Assembly: GCF_001665835.1 (NCBI RefSeq)
Contig: NZ_LZSX01000008.1
Coordinates: 1-64,000 of the forward strand
Direction of reading: 5' to 3'
Source: Mycobacterium colombiense
GTDB taxonomy: Bacteria > Actinomycetota > Actinomycetes > Mycobacteriales > Mycobacteriaceae
DNA length: 64,000 nt
This document shows positions 55,844-64,000 of this stretch, one piece after another. The position numbers were made by a program, and so were the translations under genes. The stretch's first letter is position 1. Each line of letters begins with the position of its first letter. The notes beneath the pieces were generated by a model, which worked only from the letters and a program-made list of their open reading frames with translations, searched no databases and was not told the origin of the DNA.

Positions 55844-57484
55844 TCAGGTGACCAGCGACAGCGCGTAGCCGCGGCGCAGCTTGCCCGACGGCGTTTTGGG
55901 AATCGCACCCGGGGCCAGCACCACCACGTTGCATGGCCGCGCCGCGACTTCGGTGACGACTTCGTGCGCAACCTCGTGTTTGATGCGCCGCACCTGCGCG
56001 GGGTCGTCGGCGTTGTTCGACTCCACAGCAACGGCAAACGATTCTCGCGAACGGCCGGCATCGAGGCGCACGGCTGCCACACACCCGGGGCGCACTCCGG
56101 CGACCCGTCCGGCAGCACGTTCAACATCCGCGGGGTAGATGTTGCGTCCGGCCATGATGATGACGTCCTTGGCCCGGCCGCAGACCACGACGTGGCCCTG
56201 CTCGGTGAGATAGCCCAGGTCCCCGGTGTTCAACCAGCCCTGATCGTCTTGGGCCGTGACAAAACCGGCCGTGGTGATATATCCGGATGTCACCGGATCT
56301 CCGCGCAACTCAATGAGTCCCACTCCGCGGATCGGCTGGACGACGCCGTCCTCATCAACAATGCGGGCCTGCATACCGTTCAGCAACGGTCCCAACGACG
56401 CCAGTCGGCAGGTTCGGCCCGTGGTGGCGGGAACCGCCCGGCGCAGCACAGCGAGCATGTCGCTGTCCACCTGATCAACGACCAGTCCGCGGCCACATTC
56501 CGAAAACGACACTGCCACAGTGCTTTCGGCCATTCCGTACGCTGGCAAGATCGCTTCGGGACGCAGCCCGAACGGCGCTCCGGCCGCACACAGTTCCTCC
56601 ACGTCGGCCGGTTCGACCTGTTCGGAACCCGATAACGCCCACCGCAACGACGACAGATCGAAATCACCGGGCTTGGCATGGCGACGTAGCCGCTTGGCGA
56701 GCAAGGCGTAGGCGAAATTCGGTGCCGCGGTCATAGTCGCCCGGTATTTATCGATCAACTTGGGCCACAACAAGATATCGGACAAGAAGTCGATGGGGGT
56801 GACCTTGACCAACTCGGCGCCAAACAACATCGGCACCGTCAAAAAACCGGTCATACCCATATCATGGAACAGCGGCAACCAGCTCACGATCACGTCGGTG
56901 TCCAGGTCGTACTGGGCGCCGACGAACATCGCCTCGGCGTTGGCGATCACATTGGCATGGGTGATCGTCACCGCTTTCGGGCAATCCGTCGAGCCCGACG
57001 TCAACTGCAGAAGCGCCAGGTCGTCCTCACCGCTTTCTACAACGTTGGCCGGTGCGGCCCCTAGTAACTCGGCGATCGTCACTACCGCGACACCGTGCTC
57101 GGTCAACACGTCCAGGACGGCCATGAACGGATCTGACACGATAACGACCGTTGCATCGATCATGGTGATAACCGTCAAAGTGTCGTGCACCCACGCCTGC
57201 AGATCGGTGCGCGGGGTCGGCTGATGCAGCATCGTCAAACACGCGCCCCGCAACCACACGCCCTGCGCGATCGGCGCGACTTCCACCGGAGCCCCGGCCA
57301 ACACACCGACCCGGTCACCCGGGCCCACACGAAGCGCAGCCAATCCGCCGGCTACCCGCCGAGCGCGCTGATGGATCTCACCCCAGGTAGTCCGAATCGG
57401 CGAATCGGGGTCTCCGGTCACCAGGGCACGAGTACTTGAGTCCGCGGCGTTGAGCATCGTTTCGATGAATTTGCTCACCGTCAC
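55844..57484 (-). CDS. FadD-family acyl-AMP/acyl-CoA ligase
   Basis: 546 residues, ANL superfamily: the P-loop-like [14 protein letters not shown] (usual TSGTTGxPK position altered to STDCPK), [27 protein letters not shown] and the C-terminal lysine in [17 protein letters not shown] and the Nx[11 protein letters not shown] stretch resemble the fatty acyl-AMP ligase (FAAL) branch, which loads polyketide synthases. No PKS is nearby, so either role is possible. Confidence 0.88.
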   Translation of the reverse strand: MTVSKFIETMLNAADSSTRALVTGDPDSPIRTTWGEIHQRARRVAGGLAALRVGPGDRVGVLAGAPVEVAPIAQGVWLRGACLTMLHQPTPRTDLQAWVHDTLTVITMIDATVVIVSDPFMAVLDVLTEHGVAVVTIAELLGAAPANVVESGEDDLALLQLTSGSTDCPKAVTITHANVIANAEAMFVGAQYDLDTDVIVSWLPLFHDMGMTGFLTVPMLFGAELVKVTPIDFLSDILLWPKLIDKYRATMTAAPNFAYALLAKRLRRHAKPGDFDLSSLRWALSGSEQVEPADVEELCAAGAPFGLRPEAILPAYGMAESTVAVSFSECGRGLVVDQVDSDMLAVLRRAVPATTGRTCRLASLGPLLNGMQARIVDEDGVVQPIRGVGLIELRGDPVTSGYITTAGFVTAQDDQGWLNTGDLGYLTEQGHVVVCGRAKDVIIMAGRNIYPADVERAAGRVAGVRPGCVAAVRLDAGRSRESFAVAVESNNADDPAQVRRIKHEVAHEVVTEVAARPCNVVVLAPGAIPKTPSGKLRRGYALSLVT

Positions 57485-57661
57485 CTCCCATGCATCAGGC
57501 CTGTCATAGGCCTATTTGGCCATCTCGGGATGTATGAGGTAGCGAAACGATGGTACGGCCCTCACTTGAGTACTCGGGAAGGCGCGCCGCCTGTCCGATG
57601 ATCGTGACGGTGCTGCTGACGTCATGTCCAGACAGAACTGGCGCGACGGCCCCCCAGTGAC

Positions 57662-59065
57662 CTAGCCGGCCGGCGCGATCGCGATCGATTTCGTCTCGAG
57701 GTAGCCGTCGAGCCCTTCGGGCCCGAGCTCTCGGCCATAACCGCTCGCTTTCACGCCGCCGAAGGGTGCAAACGGATCCATCGTGTAGCCCTGGTTGATG
57801 CCGAGGGTGCCGGTGCGGATCCGCGTGGCCAGTGCCAGGGCCCGGTCGGTGTCGTTGCCCCAGACCGACCCGGCCAGGCCGTAGTCGGAATCGTTGGCGA
57901 TCTCGACCGCCTGCTCCTCGTCGCGGTAGGGGATGACCGTGATGACGGGGCCGAAGATCTCTTCGCGTGCGATGCGCATCGCGTTGTCGGCGGCCGCGAA
58001 CAGCGTCGGTCGGACGTACCAGCCGCGGTCGAGCCCGTCGGGCATGTCGGCGCCGCCTGCGATCAAGCGCGCCCCCTCGTCCTGGCCGACCCGGATGTAG
58101 TCGCGAACGCGCTGCTGCTGGCGTCGAGACACCAGGGGACCGAGCTGGGTCTCGGGGTCGCCGGGGTCGCCGACGCGAAGGCCGCTCATCTCGGCGGCGA
58201 GCGCATCGACGTATTCGTCGTGGCGCGCTTGGGGCACCAGCACGCGCGTCAGCGCATTGCAGATCTGCCCGCTGTTGGACAGGCTGGCCGATCGCACCCC
58301 GGCGGCGACCTTGTCCGGTGCCGCGTCGTCGAGAACCAGTGCCGCGGACTTGCCGCCGAGTTCGAGGCTGACCTTGGTGAGGTTGGCGGCGCAGGCCGCG
58401 GCGACGGCGCGGCCTGCCGTGGTGGAGCCGGTGAAGGACACCTTGTCCACTCCGCGGTGGGCGACGAGGTAGGCGCCGAGCGCGGCGTCGCCGGGGAGCA
58501 CGCTCACCACCCCGCGTGGCAGACCGGCCTCGTCGAGCATCTCGCCTAAAAGCAGCGCGTCCAAGGGGCTTTCGGGTGCGGGCTTGAGCACGACGGTGCA
58601 GCCGGCCAGCAGCGCCGGCACGAGTTTGGTGACGATCAGGAATTGGGGCATGTTCCACGGCACGATCGCCGCGACGACGCCGACGGGCTCTTTGCGGACC
58701 AGGACGTCACTGCCGAAGAACCCGGGCCTGGTCTCCTGCCACTGGTGTCGCTCGGCCAGGTCGCAGAACGCGCGGATCATGAATGCCGGCAGACCGACTT
58801 GCGCGCGCTGGGCGAAGCTGATCGGGGCGCCGATCTCGGCGGTGATCGTCTCGGCCATCTCGGGGCGGCGTCGGTCGTAGATGTCGGCCAGGCGCCGGAT
58901 GGCGGCGATCCGCTCCGACGGCTCGCTGTGGGCCCAGGGCGCCGAGGTCAGGGCCGTGCGCGCGGCGGCGACCGCGGCGTCGACGTCGTCGGGTCCGGCC
59001 GCGTCGACCTCGGCGATGGGTTCCTCGGTATGTGGTGAGATGACTTGCACGACCTGGTGGTCCAT
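57662..59065 (-). CDS. NAD(P)-dependent aldehyde dehydrogenase
   Basis: 467 residues. General base Glu in LELGGKSAAL, catalytic Cys in NSGQICNA, cofactor loop FTGSTTAGRAV, and EEIFGPVITVIPY. Oxidises an aldehyde to the acid. It is divergent from the second Rieske operon with a MarR-type box between, so it probably belongs to the same catabolic pathway. Confidence 0.93.
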   Translation of the reverse strand: MDHQVVQVISPHTEEPIAEVDAAGPDDVDAAVAAARTALTSAPWAHSEPSERIAAIRRLADIYDRRRPEMAETITAEIGAPISFAQRAQVGLPAFMIRAFCDLAERHQWQETRPGFFGSDVLVRKEPVGVVAAIVPWNMPQFLIVTKLVPALLAGCTVVLKPAPESPLDALLLGEMLDEAGLPRGVVSVLPGDAALGAYLVAHRGVDKVSFTGSTTAGRAVAAACAANLTKVSLELGGKSAALVLDDAAPDKVAAGVRSASLSNSGQICNALTRVLVPQARHDEYVDALAAEMSGLRVGDPGDPETQLGPLVSRRQQQRVRDYIRVGQDEGARLIAGGADMPDGLDRGWYVRPTLFAAADNAMRIAREEIFGPVITVIPYRDEEQAVEIANDSDYGLAGSVWGNDTDRALALATRIRTGTLGINQGYTMDPFAPFGGVKASGYGRELGPEGLDGYLETKSIAIAPAG

Positions 59066-59084
59066 CCGCGCCTCCCGGGGCCAA

Positions 59085-59105
59085 TATCAACTACTTGCTA
59101 TTGAT
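59085..59105. promoter_or_regulatory. Candidate MarR box in the ALDH/Rieske divergent region
   Basis: TATCAACTACTTG (59085-59097) is the same half-site found in the palindrome before the reductase gene at 62593-62606 (reverse complement). Here it is followed by CTATTGAT, giving an imperfect inverted repeat ATCAA...TTGAT. It lies 20 nt before the aldehyde dehydrogenase start and upstream of the Rieske gene. Confidence 0.55.
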
Positions 59106-59248
59106 GGGTCGAGGATATACCGTCGGCCGTGACGGAGCTCTCAGGGATCGGTGAAACCGGTGCGCAGGTGGTTGTTTCGCGCGGGCAGTGCAGAAGTGAG
59201 CGGCTGGGCACGCAGGTTTTCCCAAGTTGGACTGCATAAGGAGCGATC

Positions 59249-60517
59249 ATGGCTCGATTCCCCAAACCGCCGGAGGGCAGCTGGACCGAGCATTACCCCG
59301 AATTGGGCACCGATCCGGTGTCGTACGAGGACTCCATCAGCCCCGAGGTCTACGAGCTGGAACGGGAGGCCATCTTCAAGCGGGCCTGGCTCAATGTCGG
59401 TCGCGTTGAACAGCTTCCGCGCAAGGGCAGCTACCTCACCCGGGAGCTGAAAGTCGTCAACACCTCAATCATCTTGGTGCGCACGACATCTGGCGATATC
59501 AAGGCCTACCACAACGTGTGCAGGCACCGCGGCAACAAGCTGGTCTGGAACGACATGCCGCAGGAAGAGACGCGTGGCGTGTGCCGGCAGTTCACCTGCA
59601 AATACCACGCCTGGCGCTACGACCTGGACGGCAACCTCACGTTCGTGCAGCAGGAGGAGGAGTTCTTCAACCTCGACAAGAGTCGCTACGGCCTGGTGCC
59701 GGTGCACTGCGACGTGTGGGAGGGCTTCATCTTCGTCAACTTCGCCAAGAAACCCGAACAGTCGCTGCGAGAGTTCTTGGGGCCCATGATCGCCGGGCTG
59801 GAGGGCTACCCCTTCGACAAGATGACGTCGCGCTGGTACTACCGCTCGGAGGTCAAGGCGAACTGGAAGCTCTACATGGACGCGTTCCAGGAGTTCTATC
59901 ACGCGCCCGTGCTGCATGCGAACCAGTCGCCCACCGCGTACTCAAAGGCGGCCGCCGAGGCGGGTTTTGAAGCCCCGCACTACCGGCTGGACGGGCCGCA
60001 CCGGTTAGTCAGCACCTCGGGGGTGCGGGCCTGGGAAATGGCCGACGAGATGCGCAAGCCGATGGAGGACATCTGCCAGAGCGGGCTGTTCGGGCCATGG
60101 GACAAGCCGGATCTGGGGCCGATGCCCGCCGGGCTCAACCCCGCGAAATGCGATCCGTGGGGCCTCGATTCGTTCCAGCTGTTCCCCAACTTCGTCATCC
60201 TGTTCTGGGGCCAGGGTTGGTATTTGACCTACCACTACTGGCCGACGTCCTACAACAGCCACCTTTTCGAAGGCACGCTTTACTTCCCGGCGCCGCGGAC
60301 CCCGCGCGAGCGGGTGGCTCAGGAGCTGGCGGCGGTGTCGTTCAAGGAATACGGCTTGCAGGATGCCAACACGCTGGAGGCGACGCAGACGATGCTCGAA
60401 TCCCAGGTGATCGACGAGTTCTTGCTCTGCGACCAGGAGGTCCTGATCCGTCATCTACACAAGGAGACCGCTGCCTGGATCGATGACTACCGCCGAATCT
60501 CCACGGCAGGAGTGTGA
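59249..60517 (+). CDS. Rieske non-heme iron oxygenase, large (alpha) subunit
   Basis: 422 residues; AAGGAG lies before ATG 59249. Rieske ligands C91-x-H93 (CRHRG) and C117-x2-H120 (CKYHAW); mononuclear iron histidines in EFYHAPVLH. Clear paralogue of the gene at 242 (similar start FPKPPEGSWTEHYPELG versus KPPNGHWTDAYPELG). Heads an operon with the small partner, amidohydrolase and MarR; the likely electron donor is the reductase at 62617. Confidence 0.93.
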   Translation: MARFPKPPEGSWTEHYPELGTDPVSYEDSISPEVYELEREAIFKRAWLNVGRVEQLPRKGSYLTRELKVVNTSIILVRTTSGDIKAYHNVCRHRGNKLVWNDMPQEETRGVCRQFTCKYHAWRYDLDGNLTFVQQEEEFFNLDKSRYGLVPVHCDVWEGFIFVNFAKKPEQSLREFLGPMIAGLEGYPFDKMTSRWYYRSEVKANWKLYMDAFQEFYHAPVLHANQSPTAYSKAAAEAGFEAPHYRLDGPHRLVSTSGVRAWEMADEMRKPMEDICQSGLFGPWDKPDLGPMPAGLNPAKCDPWGLDSFQLFPNFVILFWGQGWYLTYHYWPTSYNSHLFEGTLYFPAPRTPRERVAQELAAVSFKEYGLQDANTLEATQTMLESQVIDEFLLCDQEVLIRHLHKETAAWIDDYRRISTAGV

Positions 60518-60849
60518 ACACGATGCCGATGTTGCCCGCCGAGTTCGCCGACCTCGAACGGTTCTCGGACTGGTGTCTGCCCAGCGAACCCGAACGCTAC
60601 GCCAAGCGGCTGGCCAGCTCGATGACGGAAATGAAGGCCTTTTACGACGCGGTCACCGCGCGGGCCGAAGAGGCTTTGACGTTCTGCGACAAGTTTTCTC
60701 TCGACGACTTGCCCGACGACGTCCAGAACCTGATGCACCTGCTCTATTCCATGATCATGGTGTCGTTCCCGGTGGAATGCTGGAAACAGCCCCGCGTCCC
60801 TGATTCGGGTGCGTCGACGCTGGACTGCGTGTCCGAGCCCGTTCCATGA
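60514..60849 (+). CDS. Small Rieske-associated protein (unknown function)
   Basis: 111 residues from a GTG overlapping the Rieske stop (GTGA); ATG 60523 is the alternative. Homologue of the protein at 1525, with the same coupling to a Rieske gene. Conserved blocks: RYAKRLASSM, FYDAV-ARAEEAL, DKF, LPDDVQNLMHLLYS and WKQPRV. No TM helix or signal peptide. Its stop overlaps the amidohydrolase start by 4 nt. Confidence 0.85.
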   Translation: MNTMPMLPAEFADLERFSDWCLPSEPERYAKRLASSMTEMKAFYDAVTARAEEALTFCDKFSLDDLPDDVQNLMHLLYSMIMVSFPVECWKQPRVPDSGASTLDCVSEPVP

Positions 60850-62093
60850 TCTCCGTGTTGCGGGCGGCCCGATGGGCCGACGTCGTGACCGGCCAGATCC
60901 ACACGCCGGCGGAAGTGGTGATCGACGGTGAACGCATCACCGCAATCAATCCCCAAGAGCCGCTGCCGGATTCGGCGACCATCATCGATCTCGGCGATGT
61001 GACGCTGCTCCCGGGCCTGATGGACATGGAACTCAACCTGCTCATCGGCGGGCCCGGCGGCCCCGAGGGCCTACCGGCGCCCATGCATGGCGTGCAGGAC
61101 GACCCCGCGTACCGCACGCTGCGCGGCGCGGTCAACGCGCGCACCACCCTGGACGCCGGGTTCACCACAGTGCGCAATCTCGGGCTGATGGTCAAGACCG
61201 GGGGATATCTGCTCGACGTGGCGCTGCAGCGCGCCATCGACCAGGGCTGGCACATCGGGCCGCGCGTCTATCCCGCCGGCCACGCCGTCACCCCGTACGG
61301 CGGACATCTGGACCCAACGGTGTTCCAGCGGTTGGCTCCCGGGATCATGCCGCTGTCGGTGGCCGAGGGCATCGCCAACGGCGTGCCCGACGTGATCGCC
61401 TGCGTGCGTTACCAGATCCGGCACGGCGCCAAGCTGATCAAGGTCTCCGCCTCGGGTGGCGTGATGTCACACAGCACCGCGCCCGGTGCGCAGCAGTACT
61501 CCGACGCCGAGTTTGCCGCGATCGCCGACGAAGCCCACCGGGCCGGCGTCCGGGTGGCGGCACACGCCGTGGGGGACAGTGCAATACAGGCGTGCATTCG
61601 CGCCGGGATCGACTGCATCGAACACGGCTTCCTGGCCAGCGACGAGACGATCCAGATGATGGTCGACCACGGCACGTTCCTGGTCTCGACCACTTATCTG
61701 ACCGACGCCATGGCCATCGACCGCATCGCACCGGAGCTGCGCAAGAAAGCGCTCGAGGTGTTTCCCCGGGCAAAGTCGATGCTGCCCAAGGCGATCGACG
61801 CCGGCGTGCGCATCGCGTGCGGCACCGATGCGCCGGCCATCCCGCACGGTCAAAACGCCAAGGAACTCGGCGCGCTGGTGGAACGGGGCATGACTCCCGC
61901 GCAAGCGATCCGCGCGGCCACGGTGGTGGCCGCCGAGCTGATCGAGGCGGACGACGAGTTGGGCAGGCTGGCGCCCGGCTATCTGGCCGACATCATCGCC
62001 GTTCCCGGAGACCCTTTCGACGACATCGCCGCGACCCTCGACGTTCGCTTTGTCATGAAGAACGGGCAGATCTACAAAACCCCCGTGGCGTGA
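60846..62093 (+). CDS. Amidohydrolase-superfamily protein lacking the HxH motif
   Basis: 415 residues, TIM-barrel amidohydrolase of the imidazolonepropionase/prolidase-like type. The expected metal-binding H-x-H after strand 1 (normally PGLIDMHVH) reads PGLMDMELN, i.e. E62 and N64. The other ligands are present: K199 in KLIKVSASGG, H240 in VAAHAVG, H260 in IEHGF and D328 in CGTDAP. It may bind a single metal or have changed chemistry. Translationally coupled to the small Rieske partner and the MarR gene, so it belongs to the oxygenase pathway. Confidence 0.88.
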   Translation: MISVLRAARWADVVTGQIHTPAEVVIDGERITAINPQEPLPDSATIIDLGDVTLLPGLMDMELNLLIGGPGGPEGLPAPMHGVQDDPAYRTLRGAVNARTTLDAGFTTVRNLGLMVKTGGYLLDVALQRAIDQGWHIGPRVYPAGHAVTPYGGHLDPTVFQRLAPGIMPLSVAEGIANGVPDVIACVRYQIRHGAKLIKVSASGGVMSHSTAPGAQQYSDAEFAAIADEAHRAGVRVAAHAVGDSAIQACIRAGIDCIEHGFLASDETIQMMVDHGTFLVSTTYLTDAMAIDRIAPELRKKALEVFPRAKSMLPKAIDAGVRIACGTDAPAIPHGQNAKELGALVERGMTPAQAIRAATVVAAELIEADDELGRLAPGYLADIIAVPGDPFDDIAATLDVRFVMKNGQIYKTPVA

Positions 62094-62557
62094 TGGAGGC
62101 GGGCATGGAACTCACCGACAACATCCTGTGGCTGCTCAAGCAGGCCTTCTACTACTCGCTGACCACCATCAACGAGGCGATGCGCGAACACGGTGTGAGC
62201 ACCGCCCAGATCGGCGTGCTGCGCCAACTGGCCAACGAACCAGGCTTGTCGGGCGCCGAATTGGCGCGGCGCCTATTGATCAGCCCGCAGGGCGTCCAGC
62301 TCGCGCTCACCGCGCTGGAACGCCGCGGCCTGGTGGAAAGGAAGCAAGACCCCCAGCACGCCCGCATCCTGCGGGCCTACCTCACCGGGGAGGGCCGCAA
62401 GGTGGCCGAAACGGTGGTCAACGACGCGATCGCCGCACACCAGGAGGTGTTCGGCGTGCTGAACGAGCAAGAGCAGCGGACCCTGCGGGAATTGCTGGGC
62501 CGCGTGGTCGAAAAGGGTACCGGCCATGAGCTGTTCAACGATCACGTCGACGGCTGA
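62093..62557 (+). CDS. MarR-family regulator
   Basis: 154 residues; ATG 62093 overlaps the amidohydrolase stop by one base (TGATG). Winged helix: TAQIGVLRQLANEPGLSGAELARRLLISPQGVQLALTALERRGLVERKQD. Likely controls its own operon and the divergent or following genes through the shared TATCAACTACTTG box at 59085 and 62569; the ligand is probably a pathway compound. Confidence 0.9.
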   Translation: MEAGMELTDNILWLLKQAFYYSLTTINEAMREHGVSTAQIGVLRQLANEPGLSGAELARRLLISPQGVQLALTALERRGLVERKQDPQHARILRAYLTGEGRKVAETVVNDAIAAHQEVFGVLNEQEQRTLRELLGRVVEKGTGHELFNDHVDG

Positions 62558-62568
62558 CATCGGCACCT

Positions 62569-62609
62569 GTATCTAGTACTTGAGACCAATCGCAAGTAGT
62601 TGATACTCT
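62569..62609 (+). promoter_or_regulatory. MarR operator overlapping a leaderless promoter
   Basis: Inverted repeat GTATCTAGTACTTG (62569-62582) / CAAGTAGTTGATAC (62593-62606), 12 of 14 positions complementary. A -10 element TACTCT (62604-62609) overlaps the right arm and lies 7 nt before ATG 62617, so repressor binding would block the promoter. Confidence 0.65.
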
Positions 62610-62616
62610 GGCCGGG

Positions 62617-63711
62617 ATGGGTGAGAAGCGCGTGACTGCGGACGTCGGTTCGGCGGCGGTGGCCGGCGCCGCTTCGGGCGGTGTCGATGTCGCTGCCCTG
62701 CCGGATGGCTTTGCGCCACTGCGGATCAAGCGCGTGATCCCCGAAACCCGCGACGCCGTGTCGATCGTCCTCGATGTCCCGCCGGGCAACGTGGAACAGT
62801 TCGGTTACCAAGCCGGACAGTTCCTGACGCTGCTGGTCAGTGTCGACGGCGGCGAGCACCGGCGGTGCTACTCGATGTCGTCCTCACCCGCTCTGGGCGA
62901 GGACCTGCAGATCACCGTCAAACGAGACCGCGACGGCCTGGTGTCGAATTGGCTCAACGACAGGGCCGCGCCCGGCGACCAGCTGCCCGCCTTGCCGCCC
63001 CAGGGCCGCTTCGTGCTACACGACAGCGATCGAGAGCTGATCGCCTTCGCCGGCGGAAGCGGTATCACGCCGGTCTTTTCGCTGCTGCGCACCGCGCTGG
63101 TGTCCGGCAAGCGCACCGCGCGGCTGTTCTACGCCAACCGAAGCCGCGACGCGGTGATCTTCGACGAGGCGTTGGCGTCGCTCAACGCGCGGCACGCCGA
63201 TCGCTTCGTCCTGCACCACCACCTCGACGACAACAGTGGCTTCGTCACGTCGGCGGAAATCGAGGCGTTCGTCCGGGACGCCGGCGAGGCCGATGTTTAC
63301 ATCTGCGGGCCCAACGAATTCATGGAGACCGTGCGAACCGCTCTGTCCGTGTCGGGCGTGCCGGCCGATCGCCTGCACGTGGAGCACTTCGACGTGAACG
63401 ACATCGCCGCGGCGGCGCCTCCGGCTACCCAAGTGGTGACCGATGAGGTCACCATCGTGCTGGACGGAGTCACGACCACGGCGTCCTACGATCCGGGCAA
63501 CACGTTGCTGCAGACGGCCCGGATGGCCGGCCTGCGGGCCCCGTCCTCGTGTGAGATCGGTTCGTGCGGAACGTGTATGGCTCGCCTGACGCAGGGCAGT
63601 GCCCGGATGATCAACAACGACGCGCTGGAGCCGGATGAGGTGGAGGAGGGCTGGGTGTTGACGTGTCAGGCCCTGCCCACCAGTCCCGCGGTGCGGGTGG
63701 TCTACGAGTGA
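62617..63711 (+). CDS. Three-domain oxygenase reductase (FAD/NAD/2Fe-2S), KshB-like
   Basis: 364 residues: FAD domain (RCYSMSSSP), NAD domain (FAGGSGITPVFSLL, YICGPNEFM) and C-terminal plant-type [2Fe-2S] domain (CEIGSCGTC...C in VLTCQ). This order matches HmpA/KshB-type reductases that feed Rieske oxygenases such as 3-ketosteroid 9alpha-hydroxylase. It is the only such reductase in the window, so it probably serves the Rieske protein at 59249, and possibly also the one at 242. Confidence 0.93.
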   Translation: MGEKRVTADVGSAAVAGAASGGVDVAALPDGFAPLRIKRVIPETRDAVSIVLDVPPGNVEQFGYQAGQFLTLLVSVDGGEHRRCYSMSSSPALGEDLQITVKRDRDGLVSNWLNDRAAPGDQLPALPPQGRFVLHDSDRELIAFAGGSGITPVFSLLRTALVSGKRTARLFYANRSRDAVIFDEALASLNARHADRFVLHHHLDDNSGFVTSAEIEAFVRDAGEADVYICGPNEFMETVRTALSVSGVPADRLHVEHFDVNDIAAAAPPATQVVTDEVTIVLDGVTTTASYDPGNTLLQTARMAGLRAPSSCEIGSCGTCMARLTQGSARMINNDALEPDEVEEGWVLTCQALPTSPAVRVVYE

Positions 63712-64000
63712 GCGAGAAGGCGGTCGATGGGAAAGCGGAGTCGATGACCAGGGTGGCGGTGGTGACCGGCGGCGCCTCCGGTATGGGCGAGGCGACCTGC
63801 CATGAATTGGGCCGGCGCGGACTCAAGGTCGCGGTCCTCGATGTCAATGAGCATGCCGCGCAACGTGTCACCGACGACCTGCGCGCCAACGGTGTGACCG
63901 CGCTCGGCGCGGGCGCCGACGTCACCGATCGGCCCGCCGTTGAGCAGGCCTTCGCGAAGGTGCGCAGCGAGCTGGGCCCGGTGACGGTCCTGGTGACCAG
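63708..64000 (+). CDS. Short-chain dehydrogenase/reductase (3' end outside window)
   Basis: Starts at a GTG overlapping the reductase stop (GTGA), with ATG 63744 as the alternative. The visible ~97 residues show the SDR cofactor motif TGGASGMG, the acid/ribose site LDVNE (NAD preference) and ADVTD. Cotranscribed with the reductase and probably oxidises an alcohol in the same pathway. The catalytic part lies beyond the window. Confidence 0.88.
   Translation, partial: MSEKAVDGKAESMTRVAVVTGGASGMGEATCHELGRRGLKVAVLDVNEHAAQRVTDDLRANGVTALGAGADVTDRPAVEQAFAKVRSELGPVTVLVT

Noticed and set aside
57504..58658. 384-codon minus frame over the aldehyde dehydrogenase
   Set aside because: Arg/Pro/Ala-rich shadow of the aldehyde dehydrogenase, which carries all catalytic motifs in another frame.

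Overview
The window is mycobacterial chromosome, most likely from an environmental or opportunistic non-tuberculous Mycobacterium. Evidence: MmpS/MmpL transporters, an F420-dependent (LLM) oxidoreductase-rich gene set, DUF732, WGxxGxxG, MpaB and LCP proteins, a Cyp128/Stf3 pair, a mycobactin-type MbtK acyltransferase, and a CitE-DUF488-CrcB-Pgm block that I recall as being ordered much as in M. tuberculosis Rv3075c-Rv3068c. Codon use is high GC, starts are ATG/GTG/TTG, and many genes overlap by 4 nt (ATGA/GTGA). I cannot name the species from sequence alone.

Region 1 (1-3.9 kb): a broken, locally inverted LysR regulator lies divergent from a catabolic operon of Rieske oxygenase, a small partner protein, a TauD-type dioxygenase and an LLM oxidoreductase. 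It ends in a decayed P450. Region 2 (3.9-10.8 kb): an LLM ketoreductase-like gene, cyp128-stf3 (sulfomenaquinone pathway) and a convergent mmpL. Region 3 (11-34.4 kb): mostly core-type genes: type III glutamine synthetase with an unusual 3' structure, DUF2505, an M15 peptidase, a beta-lactamase-like hydrolase, LCP, PhyH, phospholipase D, a TetR/MpaB/ECF sigma/Ogt cluster, SelO, hemerythrin, CitE, DUF488, MbtK-like, two CrcB, Pgm and an MFS transporter.

Region 4 (34.4-50.0 kb): an accessory region starting at tRNA-Ala(GGC). The 3' end of that tRNA is repeated at 45.08 and 49.98 kb, so the region looks like two tandem islands of about 10.6 and 4.9 kb. Island 1 carries a serine-recombinase remnant, a methyltransferase, a cyclopropane-synthase remnant, two TetR genes, an alpha/beta hydrolase and an mmpS-mmpL pair, plus truncated duplicate copies of mmpS and tetR. 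Island 2 carries an isochorismatase-like hydrolase, a metallo-beta-lactamase-fold hydrolase, a DUF4383 membrane protein and a PGRP-type amidase. No intact integrase is visible.

Region 5 (50-58 kb): a PF10118 hydrolase-ferredoxin-reductase operon, a large unknown membrane protein, a HicB-like small protein and a FadD ligase. Region 6 (57.6-64 kb): aldehyde dehydrogenase divergent from a second Rieske operon (Rieske, small partner, amidohydrolase, MarR), followed by a three-domain Rieske reductase and an SDR. A shared inverted-repeat box at 59.09 and 62.57 kb suggests the MarR protein controls this regulon. The two Rieske/small-protein pairs at the two ends of the window are paralogues, and the reductase at 62.6 kb is the only obvious electron donor for them in view.
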